DNA of 64,000 nucleotides from Pterobdella sp. o SKG-2022 (taxonomy: Eukaryota; Annelida; Clitellata; Hirudinida; Piscicolidae): NCBI GenBank assembly GCA_964035795.1, contig OZ038325.1, positions 3,429,277 through 3,493,276 of the forward strand, given 5' to 3'. The position numbers and the translations under genes were made by a program. Position 1 is the stretch's first letter; every line of letters starts with the position of its first letter. The notes beneath the pieces are model-generated. The model had not been told where the DNA came from. It saw only the letters and a list, made by a program, of their open reading frames with translations, and made no database searches. This document shows positions 1-14,930 of this stretch, in pieces.

Positions 1-434
1 ACAAATGAAAACTGTGGAAATGTTCAATGTGATTAAAAGAATCAACACAGTAATGGGAAAATCACATGGGCTTGTGAAAAAGAGGAAGAAAAAAAGTTGA
101 AATTTAATAAATAAATAATCATTTTCATCAGAAAAAATTTTTATATTTATAAACTTGTTCATTCAACACCCAATGAGGTGATAATGCTTGATCATCCAAA
201 AAAAATTTGAAATTTGTTCATGTGATATTTAAAAAAACTTCAATAATTTATTTTAAATAAATTCTTTAAACACCTTATAGTAGTTATACAATAAAAGCAC
301 TGAAAAAGATTCAATAAATTTTTCGTAAGCTTTTGTCCAACATCCACAATTGCATGTCTAACAAGTTCGATTAATAATAATAGTGAATACCGTTTTAAGG
401 GTATCTTGATAGTGCTGAGTAGGCTAGTATCAAT
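1..434. other. No gene recognised
   Basis: AT-rich sequence with homopolymer runs. The only open frame of any length here is the antisense of the following LINE fragment. I see no splice-flanked coding segment and no recognisable repeat. Confidence 0.6.
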
Positions 435-1100
435 TCTTCCTCGTTTTTTTTGACATGTATCACTGCTGCCTCTAATCTTCTTAATTCTTTCCTTTCCTTT
501 AAACCTCAAATCCTTTCTGTTGCTTCTTCTTGTTTCTACCACCTACGTCGCATCAGACAGATCTCTTCTTATCTTGATGATGCCTCTTTTAAGATTCTTT
601 TCTGCTCTCTTGTTCTCTCCCGTTTTGACTACTGCAACTCTTCATACTATGAACTTCCTAAATCTACCTTCTCACCAAAGCCTTCAACTCTGCTGCACGC
701 TTGGTCTCTCATTTTCTCAATCTCTCTTTCTTTTATTGATCCTCACTGACCACCTCTTCACTTTCGCTCTTTCTTCAAAATCTTTTCTTTTATGCATAAA
801 ATCTCTCATTCTACTTCATCTTCCTATCTTTCTAACCTTTTATTACCTCCTAAACGCGCTGGCCTACGGTTCTCCACCCGCTCTCAGCTCTTCGCTATCT
901 CTCTCTCTCATTTCTACGTTAAAACGGTTTTTTTTGTGGTCCATCTCTCTGGAACTCTTTTTCTTTGTATCTTAAATCTTTTCTCTATCTTATTTTTTTT
1001 AAAGCCTTGAAAGCCTACTTTGTCAAGCAGTTCATAGCAGAGCGCCTCTGAACGATGCGGAAGAAGCGCTATACAAGTCTCTCATTATTATTATATTATT
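435..1100 (+). mobile_element. L2/CR1-like LINE, 3' end with (ATT)n tail
   Basis: The translation gives the part of an L2/CR1-type reverse transcriptase just after the catalytic core: an arginine-rich 'LRRIRQISSYL' stretch followed by 'SRFDYCNSSYYELP', the family's S-R-x-D-Y-C-N block. The frame is broken at least once between about 450 and 1010. The copy ends with the typical terminal sequence around 1050-1085 (a GCGCTATACAAGT motif) and runs into ATT repeats near 1085-1105, the usual tail of these elements. The same terminal motif, followed by an AAAT tail, appears reverse-complemented at about 19580-19640 in another copy. It is a 5'-truncated, dead copy. Confidence 0.8.
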
Positions 1101-1499
1101 ATTAACGGCAAAACTGGACTAAACCCGTCAACCTGTAAAACAACTACGTTTGTCACAAAAGAAAACCCTCTTCGTTCGTACTGACTGAGTTCTGTGCCAT
1201 TTAAAGAAAGTTCACTAGCTTTGAGTCTTCAAGCGTGCATATGTTCTTCATAATCTTAAAAATTCCAATGTTCTGCAAACCTACATCATCTTTTCCTCAC
1301 TATTGCAGACATAAAAATCGTGTTTCTAAACAGCTCTTTTATGGTGGGATGCTGCTTCCATGACTTTTTTATCACAGCTCTCAAATTTCCCGTATATCAA
1401 GACTTTTTAGCAATTTTTTGTTAAAGTTCAGGTAGCTGATCCATTTAGCAAAAGTAACTCCACTACATCTTTAAAAAACTTATTTCAAGCTTGTCACTT

Positions 1500-1735
1500 A
1501 TTAAACTCTATTAAGTTTGTTCAGAGCATTCCAAGCCTTCTCGACCCGTTGGAGAAATTTTACTTCCCAAGTATATGAAGTCATTTAGTTCCTCAATCTT
1601 GTTTCCATTGATAGATGTCACGGAACCTGTTTCTTTGAAGCTGATGACTTCTATCCTGTTTATGTTGACAACCAAACCAATATAAGAATTCAAGAACTAG
1701 AAGGATACTTTCTACACTCTTCATTTTGTCTGCAA
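1500..1735 (-). mobile_element. Non-LTR RT fragment (thumb region)
   Basis: About 60 codons on the minus strand contain 'KIEELNDFIYLGSKIS', the F-x-Y-L-G-S block found just after the catalytic core in RTE/CR1-type reverse transcriptases. Nothing of the catalytic core remains, so it is a short relic. The flanking 1110-1500 and 1740-2585 hold no recognised gene. Confidence 0.6.
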
Positions 1736-2589
1736 TTATATTTTATAAAAAACATAAAAAACTCAATCAACACAACGGTAGCTTTGTTTGCAAAAAAATG
1801 TTTTTCAGGTCATTTTCAGAAGGGCTCCAAGTATGGCAGTTGTATGTTAAAATTGGTCTTTCATAAAGTGTATATATTTTAATTCTCTTGTTCAACCTAC
1901 TTTTTATCGGTGTCAAAAATTGATAATGATGATTAGCTGTTATATTTGTTTTTTATATTCGTTCTTCAATTTCTAGTGTATTTATGATTTTATTTAAGTT
2001 TGTCTGTGGCCGACGAGTGATGCAGTCGCAAGGATCTTTCGAGCCCTCTAATAAACTTTAAAGAACTACAAATGGTCTTTGTTGACTGAAAAAGTGTTCG
2101 ATAGCATAGAGATTCTCAATAGGCTCAGTTCGCAAGACATCAGTAAAACATGAAGTGGACTCAGTGGAAGTGAGTTTGGTTGTGAAGAAGCGGTGTAAAT
2201 TGATGTCTGTTGTTGTTTATAGGAACACTGGGGTGAACAATATGAATATATTATATTCAAGGGTTTTATAAATTAAAATAACGTTTTCTTTATCAATATT
2301 TTATTGCATCAAATGTTTCAAGATTTTTTATCAAAAAAAAGTGGTCTGCACTACTAGAATTATTTTAGCTTAATAAGTGAAACTCATGGAAATTTTTATA
2401 ATTTCTAATAAGTAATTTATGATTCTTGATCTTTGGTAATTTTTTCCTTTATATTTGACTATTTTAGCGTGCAAATTCAGATAGATAAGTTTTAATTCAA
2501 TTATTTCAAAATGGAAGTTATTTCATCGAAAAATGGCAAATCCTTACTACTTTTTAAAGGATTTTCATACAATTTGGTAAAATCCTTAA

Positions 2590-3640
2590 CACTGTCTACA
2601 AGAAGATTGTGGAGATTTCAAATTGGTGTTTGATAAAGGAAAGACAATAATGATATTCAGCTAAAAGTGATTTTAAAATTCAAAATTTTTGTTTTCAGAT
2701 GTTATAAGTACTCAAAGGGATGTTGAGAGTCAATTACTACTATAGATGAAAACGCGCTATTATCAAGCCTGACTCATAATCATCCGGCTGATATGAACAG
2801 AAACATATATTTAAAAACAATTCATCAAAAATCTAATAAAATATTCAACATAACATAATTACATTACAGAAATAAGAAAAACCGCTAAGATTTCATCCGA
2901 GCCGTCATCTCGTATAGTATTAACAAAGTTGCGTAATCATCCAGAAGAGGTAATGAAATTTTTATGCATAATTTATCAATATTAAGAGTCTTGAAAAATT
3001 TTTTTTTATATGAGTATTCAAAAAATATCCATTTTTTTAACAGGCGGTCTCGACTTTGCTATTGTTGGACTCCATGCTGAGAACCGTCCAAAGGGAAAAA
3101 CAGACGCCTTCTTTGAACTTAATTTTACCGGAATACAAGTTTAAGGGGAGGATTTAATTATTTTTGAATCAACTTATATGTTGATTTTAGGTATAATTAG
3201 TAATTTAAGGTTGTTGCATGGCTCGCAATGATATTGTGACAGGACATTCAAACCCTTTCCGACCTATTTTCATCAAATTTTTTCGCTTCACCGCATTTTT
3301 GAGAACGGTAACTCTTTTCCCCTTGTTTTTTGTATAATGGAAAATAGGTACACACTTGATTACACTTTTTTTGATAAACTGGAAAAAAAATGGTCTTCTT
3401 TTTATCCTCTCTCTGTAACCGTGGATTTTGAACAGACTTCTCTCAGGGCCTTATCATTATCATTTCTATTAGCCCCATTACACGGTTGCTTTTTTCATTT
3501 TTCTCAGTCTGTCTCGGAAAATTAGGAAAAATAATCTAGGCCTTTGGTATTCTTTTGGTGATAATTCTGGTTTTATTCGTCTTTTTGCCTCTTTATCTTT
3601 TCTTCCAGTTTCTGATGTTGTTTTTTGCCACAAAAATCAA
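2590..3640 (+). pseudogene. Decayed FLYWCH-MULE transposase (Mutator-like)
   Basis: Broken pieces in order: 'DFKLVFDKGKTIMIFS' at about 2610-2660, then a FLYWCH zinc-finger core with cysteines and the closing H-N-H near 2700-2800 ('LTHNHPAD'), an R-T-x-Q-R-x-K segment near 3075-3105, and after a gap a MULE transposase block at 3337-3635. That block has the diagnostic 'VDFEQTSLRAL', then G-C-F-F-H-F-S-Q, then 'LFASLSFLPVSDVV'. A TGA interrupts the FLYWCH part. Some segments are bounded by AG and GT(AATG) signals (for example 2875-2951), as if the source carried introns. FLYWCH plus MULE is a known architecture of animal Mutator-like transposons. The catalytic D/E residues of the missing middle cannot be assessed. 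Confidence 0.7.
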
Positions 3641-3659
3641 GTTGGCTATAATAGCGGAC

Positions 3660-3976
3660 ATTACTTAAGCTATCACGTTTTAACTATTTTGTACTTTGAA
3701 CCCCTTTATGTTATATAGTTAAACGTATAGTATATAGTGCTAGGTTAGTTACAATTATCTGTCGCTTTTATATTGTCAAGTTTGTTATAATTGCTTTCCG
3801 GTAATTAAAATCTTCTAGAATTTCCGTAATTAATAGTATATAAGGGATGTAATTTTGTGAGGTTTCATTCATGTGGATCGCTTTAATATTGATATTGTTG
3901 GATTAACTGTGGTTATTGATGTTAATAAATTGCTTGCGTTTGAAGAGTTTGTTTAACAGAAGAAGCTGTGGTGACA
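3660..3976 (+). repeat. 5' LTR of a Ty3/Gypsy-like element (left edge approximate)
   Basis: The stretch ends in CA immediately before a primer-binding-site-like sequence, 'TGGTGCCGTAACC' at 3980-3992, and gag follows. An LTR-like segment of about 120 bp recurs at 41723-41850 with roughly 90% identity by eye and a small internal deletion. The terminal TG could not be fixed, so the left edge is a guess; candidate starts lie between about 3640 and 3745. Confidence 0.6.
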
Positions 3977-5005
3977 TATTGGTGCCGTAACCAGGATCAT
4001 CATTATATCCGAAATTCATCTAAATGATGTCGACTGAATCAGAAAAATCTGTAAAACTCGGCAGAGTTGGGCTACGAAAGACAGTCGCTTCAAAATTTTT
4101 TGAAAGAGTCGATTACCAACGAGCCTGAAAGAAGATTTCGTGAAGCTGAACAGAAGCAGCGGGAAAGACCATGAAGCTGAACTAAATCGTATGGAAGTGG
4201 AAAAGACGAAGTTTGAAGCGTATAGAATTTGAAGCTGATCAAAAACATCGGGACAGGGACCATGAGTTGGCGATGACCAAGCTAAGAGCTGACAATTATG
4301 CCAGTGACTCAAAACCCTTTTTTATGGTACACCCGAACGAAAGTCTCAAACTTCCTTCTTTCGTCGACGGCCAAGATGAGCTTGACAGCTACCTGCAAAG
4401 ATTTGAAAGGTATGCTAGGAATATGGGATGGTCTGACGACAGATGGGCGACTTACCTGTCGGCTTTGCTAACTGGTCGTGCCAGGATGTGTACTCGCGAT
4501 TATCGGAAACAGAAGCTTGTGATTACGATGTTCTCAAAGGTGCGCTGTTGGGCCAATACGACTTCACTGAAGGTGGAGCTTGTGCTGCTGTGACCAGGGC
4601 TCACGCTGAGAAAAAGCTTGTGTATCCAGTGGATATAAGAATTTGTTGATGCAAATGTAGACAAAAATGATGTAATGAAAATGCAGGAAGAAGATAAAAG
4701 TTATGATGAAATATTAGAACTATCTGAAATTTGCCACTATCAGTCAAAGGAATTTGCTCAAGATATGAAATTAAGAGATAGGTTAGAACAAAATCAAAGA
4801 AAAGATCTGGGGAAGCTGATCGATGATTTCAATTCAGTGTTCTCCAATGAACCAGGAACAACTGATTTGATTAAGCATGAGATCAAGCTGACGAGTATGG
4901 TTCCAGTCAGATCCGAGCACTACCCGGTGCCATATTTCGTGAGAAACTCTCAAGGAAAGAAGAAATGATGTGTTGAAGATAAGGATGATTAGAAGATCCA
5001 AGATT
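3977..5005 (+). mobile_element. Ty3/Gypsy internal region: gag plus start of pol, deleted
   Basis: From about 4215 the frame encodes a gag domain with L-P-x-F-x-D-G-x-D-E-L-D-S-Y-L-Q-R-F-E-R-Y-A spacing ('DELDSYLQRFERYARN'), then W-x5-W-A-x2-L-S-A-L-L-T-G-R-A, common in animal Gypsy gags. The frame breaks near 4520. At 4675-4965 another frame carries the approach to reverse transcriptase ('DFNSVFSNEPGTTDLIKHEI', then V-R-S-E-H-Y-P-V-P-Y). The zinc knuckle and protease expected between them are absent, so the copy is internally deleted, and everything after the first RT residues is missing. It cannot be autonomous. Confidence 0.75.
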
Positions 5006-5537
5006 ATTTTAACAGCACCTGGGTTGGAGAGGAGACAAATGCCTTGTTTCCAGTCGAGCTGTGGAACAGTTATGATAGAGTTAGAAATAGATTAGGTAGA
5101 ACTGATATATATAGATATAGTAGGAGGGTGGCATAATGCGTTTAATATTAGATTAGAAAAGCCCCACTCATTTAAATGAGTTTGTTTCAGCTTTATTGCT
5201 AGATCATTCAATAAGTAAAAATAAAAAAGATGGTTTAGGGCAGAGTGAGAGGAAGCAGCGAAGTTGAAACGCCGAAAGGCGTGAAGTGGTCATGGAGGTC
5301 CGGACATGAGTTTTCCCCTTCAACAAAACGTAAACAAGTACTCTAAAGAGAACAACACAATGTAACTCACGGAGTCGCTATTCGCGAATGACACCACAGT
5401 TATTGTAGAAAAGAGGACGTTTCCCAACAATTGAGAAGAGGGGCACTGATTTTTGCTAGGATTAGGAAGCGTTTCCCAAAAGTCGACTGAGTAAGAGAAC
5501 ACAGGCTTTAGTACTGGATACTTGTGTAGAGAGCACT
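5006..5537. other. Unassigned repeat-like DNA
   Basis: No coding pattern that I recognise on either strand. The GC-richer patch 5245-5310, compared with its surroundings, suggests a further mobile fragment, but no motif identifies it. Confidence 0.4.
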
Positions 5538-6470
5538 ATGCTTTTCAACTGCAACACAAGACCGTTCTACAAGTCAGAAGTGAAACAACTGCAGAAAACA
5601 ATGGACAGAAGGTATAGATTGATATGGGGTAGTGGTAACAAGGAGCCGTTAAGGGAAATGGAGAAGAAATATGTGAACATGTGGGACGTAAGACGCCAAC
5701 TTGGTATAGAAAGCATCCGTACTAAAATAGAAATAGCTCACCTCAGGCGCATGGGCCATGTTTTGCGTCTACCCGTCGACAGATTGGTAAAAAGGATGGT
5801 ACTAGGCTGGAATGCCAAACTGGAGGGTCTCACAAAAGCAAGGAGAAGACAACAGACGACACTCAGCTACTGGCGCTAACTTCTAATGGATGCAGCAATT
5901 CCGTATGAGAACTTGCAAAAAATAGTCACAGATCGTTAAAGATATAACTCCGAGGCCAACTATCGAAGGAAGTGGCTGAAAATATACGAATGTCAGCAAC
6001 GACACCAGAACCAGAATAATGAAAATCGACGTCTATCTGGCAGAGAAACACTACACGTGTCTGTGACACATTCAACCACTCAATTCACATGTGAGGCAGA
6101 AGGGTGTGGCAAAACTTGCAAAAGCAAAGCAGGTCTGACGATACATAAGCAAAGAATGCTGCAAACGCCAATTGAAATAACCTGTGCACCTTGTCGAAAA
6201 ATCTTCAACTAAGAAGTGACTTGGAAGAAATATCAGAAAAACCTGTAAGAGAGAAAAGGTCTATGACAAAGGCTCAAATGTGGAGTGTGTGGGCTCTAGA
6301 GAAATAAGGCAAATCGGGCTAGACATATGAGAACACATAACAATACACCAGTACACCAAAATACACCCACACCACCAAAAACATAAAAAAAAAAAAAAAA
6401 TGCCGAAACTTGTCAGCGTATACTGTCAGCCACAAACATGGCTAGACATATGCGGACATGCCAATAACCT
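5538..6470 (+). mobile_element. Non-LTR retrotransposon C-terminus with zinc-finger tail
   Basis: The first 110 codons show the post-RT block of many APE-type LINEs ('IAHLRRMGHVLRLPVDRLVK', then V-L-G-W). Downstream, across stops and frameshifts, lies a C2H2-like finger at about 6085-6160 ('FTCEAEGCGKTCKSKAGLTI', followed by H-K-Q-R-M). A second C-x2-C start follows ('ITCAPCRKIF'), and then R-H-M-R-T-H remnants near 6310. A C-terminal cluster of fingers after the RT is therefore visible although the copy is dead. The 3' boundary is placed near the A-run and repeated motif around 6390-6470. Confidence 0.6.
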
Positions 6471-6529
6471 CCCGAAATCGGGTCTCTCATGCTTCTTAAT
6501 GATGCGATAAAAGAGGAGACAAAACAAGT

Positions 6530-6990
6530 AATAAATTATTGTTATTTAAGTGAGTGACAATTCTTGGAACAACAATTCATTCAAGAAGTTTTGAAAGCAC
6601 GCTCAAGTTTGAAATTGGTCAGTATGCTGAAAGAGTCTTCGGGTCCAGATCTGGTTTCTTCAAAAGTGGTGTGACATAAGCATGTTTGAATTAACACGGA
6701 ACCCTTCCAGTGGCAAAAATTGATCCTCAAATTGTTTCAAAATTGGTTTTATTGAATCAATAAAACTTAAAGTTAAAGTAGATAGAAAGGCAGCACAATG
6801 GATGTTATGTAGCGATAACACAAAGAACGGAATACTGAGTATACAAAGTCAGCTTTTTGACAATCATAATATATTTGTTAAAATTACAGGGTGAAATGGA
6901 GAAAGAGAATTAGGTTTTGGAAAGAAGTCAGTGACCCTTTAGAAAAGAGAAAAATGTTGACTAAAATAAAATGATACTGATACTGAATTG
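6530..6990 (-). mobile_element. L2/CR1-like RT fragment
   Basis: On the minus strand, 6540-6740 reads as the RT palm entry of L2/CR1 elements: 'FKHAYVTPLLKKPDLDPKTL', then P-I-S-N-L-S-V-L-S-K-L-L-E. One codon in the Y-R-P-I motif is a stop. The right-hand part, 6750-6990, gives no clear match. It is a dead fragment. Confidence 0.65.
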
Positions 6991-7354
6991 GAATGCACTT
7001 TGATCCTCTTACCTTTTCTCGTATTTTATTTTTCGAACTGCGTTGGACATGCCATGAACAAAGGTAGTGCCTATAGTAATTTCCATTAACATTTGCCCAG
7101 GCCTATTAAATAAGTAACTAGCATGAAATTTTATTTTAAATAGATATATGAGATGAAATGAAAATAATTTATCAAACATGTGATATAAATAAAAATAGAA
7201 GAATTTGAAAATCAATGAATAACAAACCTTATAAAAGACATCAAGTGCGTGTGATTAGCGATTCTTATTATTATATGAAATCTATCAAGCATTTTGCTGA
7301 GAAAATTTTAGTAAGACGGGTTATAACTAATGACCAGAGTCTTACTAAGTCTGC

Positions 7355-10353
<2,999 letters not shown>

Positions 10354-10552
10354 CTTTTTACAAACATTTATGTATTTGTATCGCGAATCAAGTGCTGTTG
10401 AAACCTGTAGTATTTCGTAATTTTCATAGCAGCTACATTGATAGATGCTGCCTTGAATCTGGCTATGTAGCCAGGATTATCATGAAGCTGCTAACTTTAA
10501 GAAAATTATAGTATTTTTGTTGATAATTATGAACAAAAAATAAAAAAAATAA

Positions 10553-10749
10553 AAATTAAACCTCAAAAACATCAATTGAGAATTTATACATTTATTTAAA
10601 ATAAAAGCTATAATTTAGGATATGTATAGCCTTATCATAAAACGTTAGCATGTTAACTTTTTATGATAAGGCTATACCTATCAAAAATTATAGCCTTTAT
10701 TTTGAAATAAATTTATGAATCCTCAATTGATGTTTTCAAAGTTTAATTA
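10553..10749. repeat. Foldback palindrome (MITE-like)
   Basis: The two halves are near-complementary. Left arm 10553-10640 contains 'ACATCAATTGAG', 'AGCTATAATTT' and 'TATAGCCTTATCATAAAA'. Right arm 10656-10747 carries the reverse complements in reverse order. The loop is about 15 bp around GTTAGCATGTTAAC, itself partly palindromic. There is no coding content. Size and structure fit a foldback or MITE-type non-autonomous DNA element. Confidence 0.8.
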
Positions 10750-10959
10750 CTATACAAAACATAGATAGGATGTCTCTGAAAAGTTACAAACAATAAAAAT
10801 AAAATGGTGCACTTAACAAAAAATATATTACATTTACCATAGTTAAATAATTAAACCATTTTACATATTATTGCTAGAAAGGATTGGGAAGAAATTAGAT
10901 GCTGTTTTACCTCCATCATAATCAGCATATAGAGCCAATAGATCTATAGCCGATAATGT

Positions 10960-12060
10960 CTTCATCATGAAAGCACCACAAATTCAATGGCAGAATTTTA
11001 AAAAAAAACAACCTTGTGTTATTCATCGGCATATCAAAAGCATTCAACACAATCTCAAAAAAAAATGCACTAAAATTCTTCGAGAATATTTAGATGAAGA
11101 TGAAACTCGAATGCTTCGCTATCATATGGCTTCAACGACAGCTTGTGTAAAGATTGGAGACACATACGGAGAAAAACTCAAAATAAACATTGGCTTCCCT
11201 CAAGGTGACTGTCTCTCTCCAATACTGTTTACCACATATCTTTTCAAAACAACAGAAGAGATGTGAAAAGAAGCTATGAGTCAAAAAATTAATGAAACAA
11301 GCTACACTGACGACCAAAACTTCTACTCGAACAAGGAAGAAATCGAAAAAATACATAAGGCTATCACCAATGTTTATCTCAAATTCAATTAAAAAATAAA
11401 TTCTACAAAAACAGAAATACTACAAACGAACAATTTAGAAAACACAAAAATACTTGGTTAAATACACAATCAGAAATAAAAAAAGAATAAGAAAAGCAAA
11501 TGTAATTGCAATAAAAAACCATAAATATTTGGCATCAAAACAAAACAAACTGAAAAATAGATTAAAAATATATTTCACTTACATCAGACTTGTTCTTCTC
11601 TACAACTGTCAAACATGGAGTCCAGGAGAAGCAAGTCTCAAGAAGACTAAAGCTTTTGAAAAAAAATGCTTAAAGAAAGCTTTTCGAGTATTTAATTCTA
11701 ATAAGATAACAAACAAAAATGTTCATGGAGCAAAGCAAACTTGAGGAATTGTGGAATGTCATTGAAAAAAGAAGATGGAATTATCTTGGCCACACACTCA
11801 GACGTCCAAATTTACCAATGGCTAAAGAGCTTACAAACGCTTTTAAAGGGGAGAAAGAGGGGACGGCCGAGTAAAAACATAGTTACTGTCATAAAAGGAG
11901 CACTGAATAAAAAAAGGGTTTAATTGCTTAAAAGAGGCCAAAACCTGTGCGCAAAACAGAGAAAAGGGGGAAAATACAACAACAACAAAACTACTATCAT
12001 CGATGAAATGAAATACAAGAAGATTGAACAAAAAGCATTCAACCTTTCTTTTGGAATGAA
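10960..12060 (+). mobile_element. LINE RT fragment, family B-like
   Basis: At 10967-11260 the frame reads an RT segment ending with a palm block ('IGFPQGDCLSPILFTTYLF'). The catalytic box that should follow is found out of frame as Y-T-D-D near 11310. The stretch 11450-11930 is multiply frameshifted and includes a G-R-K-R-G-R-P-S motif near the C-terminus, like that of other APE-type LINEs. The copy is dead. No endonuclease domain is visible upstream. Confidence 0.65.
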
Positions 12061-12469
12061 TATATAATATTTAACTCCAGATTATTACCGTATTAAAACA
12101 TTATAGATATTCCGATAAATATGCACAAAAACATGGTTATTCAAAAATTTATACAAACATATACAATAATAAAAAAATAAAAAATATCTATCCCGTTCAT
12201 AAAATACCTAAACCAGTTCTTAAAAAGAAAATTCAACAATAATAATGTAGCATTCTACACACATGCAGAACCAAAACTTGGAAACATCTTCTGTTAAAAG
12301 AATAACTTTAATAAGATGCAATCTGAAAGTGTGTAAAAACTTCACTTTAGCTGCATAGACCCAAAACTGACGTAGAACAGACCAAAGTAAACATAAAAAC
12401 AAGGGTGCATCAACATAGAAAAGACGTTTCATCAACAAAATCAAAGAATACATCAATTACTTAGGGCGG

Positions 12470-13170
12470 CATATTATTATGTCGAGAAATAGAAGTCGCC
12501 ACGAGGCCAGCCCAAAAACTTCTGTCTCTCATTACTCCAGTGAGGTTTTCTATTTCAATGCCACAGTGTAGCCAGCCTGTCAACAAATGTCATTGTCGGT
12601 CTTTCTCTACTGACACTACCATGTCTTGGCACCCAGAGTACTAGATCTGCAACGACTTCACCACTTCTTCTGAAGCAGTGTTCAGCAAACCTCAAACGTC
12701 TCTGTCTGATCACCTTGAAGATTTTTGGCAATCCTGGCTAAAGCACTGTGTTGGAGACATGTTTTCTTCAGCTAATTCCTAAGGTCGCTCGGAGCAGTCT
12801 CGTATAACATTCGTCCAGTTTTTTCTCGAGGCTACTTGTTAGGGTCCAAGTTTAGCACCCGTATAGCAGGATTGCTTCTAGAGTCGCCTTGAAAACTCTT
12901 ATCTTAAACTGCCGTTGTAAACTTGAGTTCCATATTCGTGATAATTTGTTTGACGCTTTTCGCGCTGAGGCCCTTCTGATGTCCACGTCTTTTTCCGTTG
13001 AACCTATCCAGGATCCCAGATACTTATAATCATCAACGCATTCGATGTTATTGCCCTCCACTGTAGTGATTTTTGGTGCTTCTTTTTCACCTGACGGCAA
13101 AACGAGAAGCTTCGGTATTCAAGTCGGTGCTCTACAAGATGATACGCTAGCACCATACTCGTTTGTGATT
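12470..13170 (-). mobile_element. Non-LTR RT C-terminal fragment
   Basis: The minus-strand ORF at 12852-13100 shows 'DDYKYLGSWIGSTEKDVDIR', then A-x3-A-x2-K-L-S-R-I-W-x-S-S-L, and ends in I-L-L-Y-G-C. This is the typical thumb and linker of RTE-like reverse transcriptases. Beyond it to 12470 the expected tail (W-P-R-G-D-F) can be traced in shifted frames. Confidence 0.7.
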
Positions 13171-13229
13171 GTTTTGAACTAGGTGTTAAGAACCAATAAT
13201 GAAGAGAAATTTTGGTTCACTCTTGTAAA

Positions 13230-13470
13230 GAGGCAGAGTAGAAGAATTAAACCATCTGTAGAAATTGATTGCGACTTTGCAGGTGATATTGTTCTCATGT
13301 TAAATGAGGTAAACCAAGACCAGACATTTTTCAATGATATAGAAAGAGTAGCAAAGAAAGTTTGACTTCACATTAACGGAGAGGAGACTAAATTTCTATC
13401 CCTCAATCAAAAATCAATGGAACTAGCAAACACGCCCAAAATTGAAAAAAAGGGGAAATGAATTGGAAAC
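13230..13470 (+). mobile_element. RT palm relic
   Basis: Short segment 'DFAGDIVLMLNEVNQDQTF' then V-x-L-H-I-N-G-E-E-T-K-F-L-S. This resembles the D-D-I-V-L-M box and following helix of a LINE RT, with the first catalytic Asp replaced by Gly. A TGA follows V-A-K-K-V. It is a relic only. Confidence 0.5.
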
Positions 13471-13529
13471 ACCGAAAATTAAAAAAATTTCACAGACAGT
13501 AAAAATACATTGAAACAAAATCTCCTTAT

Positions 13530-13620
13530 AAGAGAATTTTTGCAAATTATTTGAACACTAAAGGTAATTTTATTAAGTAAAAAGCTTTTCGTTAAAAAAG
13601 TAACATTATCAAGTACTAAA
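13530..13620 (+). repeat. Short dispersed repeat, copy 1
   Basis: About 80 bp starting GCAAATTATTTGAACAC and including TAATTTTATTAAGTA and TTTTCG. It recurs in the same orientation at 60033-60115 with about 80% identity by eye. It is non-coding and no terminal structure is visible. The surrounding 13620-14110 has nothing else recognisable. Confidence 0.6.
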
Positions 13621-14119
13621 GAGAATTTTTAGAAATAAAAAAAAAAGACTCTACTAAAAAAGGGTACAATTATCCCCAACTTAGGATAAAATCAGACGCG
13701 TAGGATCCATTTCTAAAAAGAACTGGTATACAAAGAAGGTAAAAATGAGTTCAAGATCTTGACAACTTCAGAAATAAAAAAAAATAATAGGAACAAACAC
13801 TAAGGTTTATTGAGAAACTTAATACAAGAAGCTTTTCGTAAGAGCATCTTACATTATCTAGTGTGAAAATGGTTTGAAGTTATGATATTCATAGAGGAAT
13901 AAGTGAAACTAATGCATAATTTTTGCATATAAATCATTGACATGAAAAATTATTGATAATTTTAAGACGAACTTAATGGTTAAATCTACAACGATGATTA
14001 AGCAAGTAAATGAAAATAAAATTGCTATGAATTACTGATGAAAATGAAGTCCTTTGAACCTAAGTGATACCGAAGCGAAATAATGGCAGCGACTTAATAT
14101 CTAATTGGTCGCTTTGTCT

Positions 14120-14930
14120 TTATGTGGTATGCTTCGAGTATTCTCCTTTTTCTGCGGTTTGAGGAAGCTCTTTCCAATATGCTGTATGTGAAGCTGTGTG
14201 AAGGATAGTCATGGAGTTGTTTAGCTGGTTCCGAGTTGCCTTTCTTCGACTCATGTTCAGTCTATCTACTTGTAGCCTTCCTAGGATCTCACCGATGTAT
14301 GTACTCTTGCAAGAGCATACCCCTTTGTAAATTACATGGTGGTGATGCGTCAATTTGTTCTTGATAGGGAAGAGTGTTCGGACTTTTCTAGTTAGCCAGA
14401 AATACAAAATTCTGATATTGAGATTCGTATATGACTCTAGTTCATCCAAAAACTTTCTAATCTTGCGTTCATTCTTGGGGCAAAACGGTATTTTGACATG
14501 GAAGCAAGTCCGTTCATCAAAAAACCCCAGCGGGATTAAAAGTTCTTCTTGGTATTTCGAACTTCTTAAATTGACTCATCAGAAATTTACAGAAGTAGCC
14601 AGCTCTGGTAAACTTTGCAGTGATTTTATCCTTTTCATGGTTGAAATCTGAGCCGATCGCTTTGGCTCTGTGCAGCTTACCCGTGACGACACTTTTCTTG
14701 TATTGCAACGGGACCTGAGAGAAGTGGAAGGGTAGTTTACTGCTTTTGTTGACAACCTGAAAAGTATAAGAACCGTTCTTTTTACTGGTTAGATGAGTAT
14801 CCAAGAATTTCGTCGAGTTCTCTTCCAGCGTTAGCTTGATGTTTGGATGAAAAGTGTTAAGCGTTTTGAATAGTTTATCCTCCACGTTTTTTCTGCGAAC
14901 GAAAGTATCATCCACATAACAGAAAAAAAA
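14120..14930 (-). mobile_element. Penelope-like element: RT end plus GIY-YIG endonuclease
   Basis: The minus-strand ORF 14517-14915 starts at the M-D-D-T-F catalytic box and continues 'FHPNIKLTLEENSTKFLDTH', the F-L-D motif of Penelope RTs. After a frame change, 14120-14449 carries 'HHHHVIYKGVCSCKSTYIGE', a GIY-YIG endonuclease core with the C-x-C insert typical of these elements. The N-terminal half of the RT is missing. A second, different Penelope fragment lies at 61373-62900. Confidence 0.8.
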
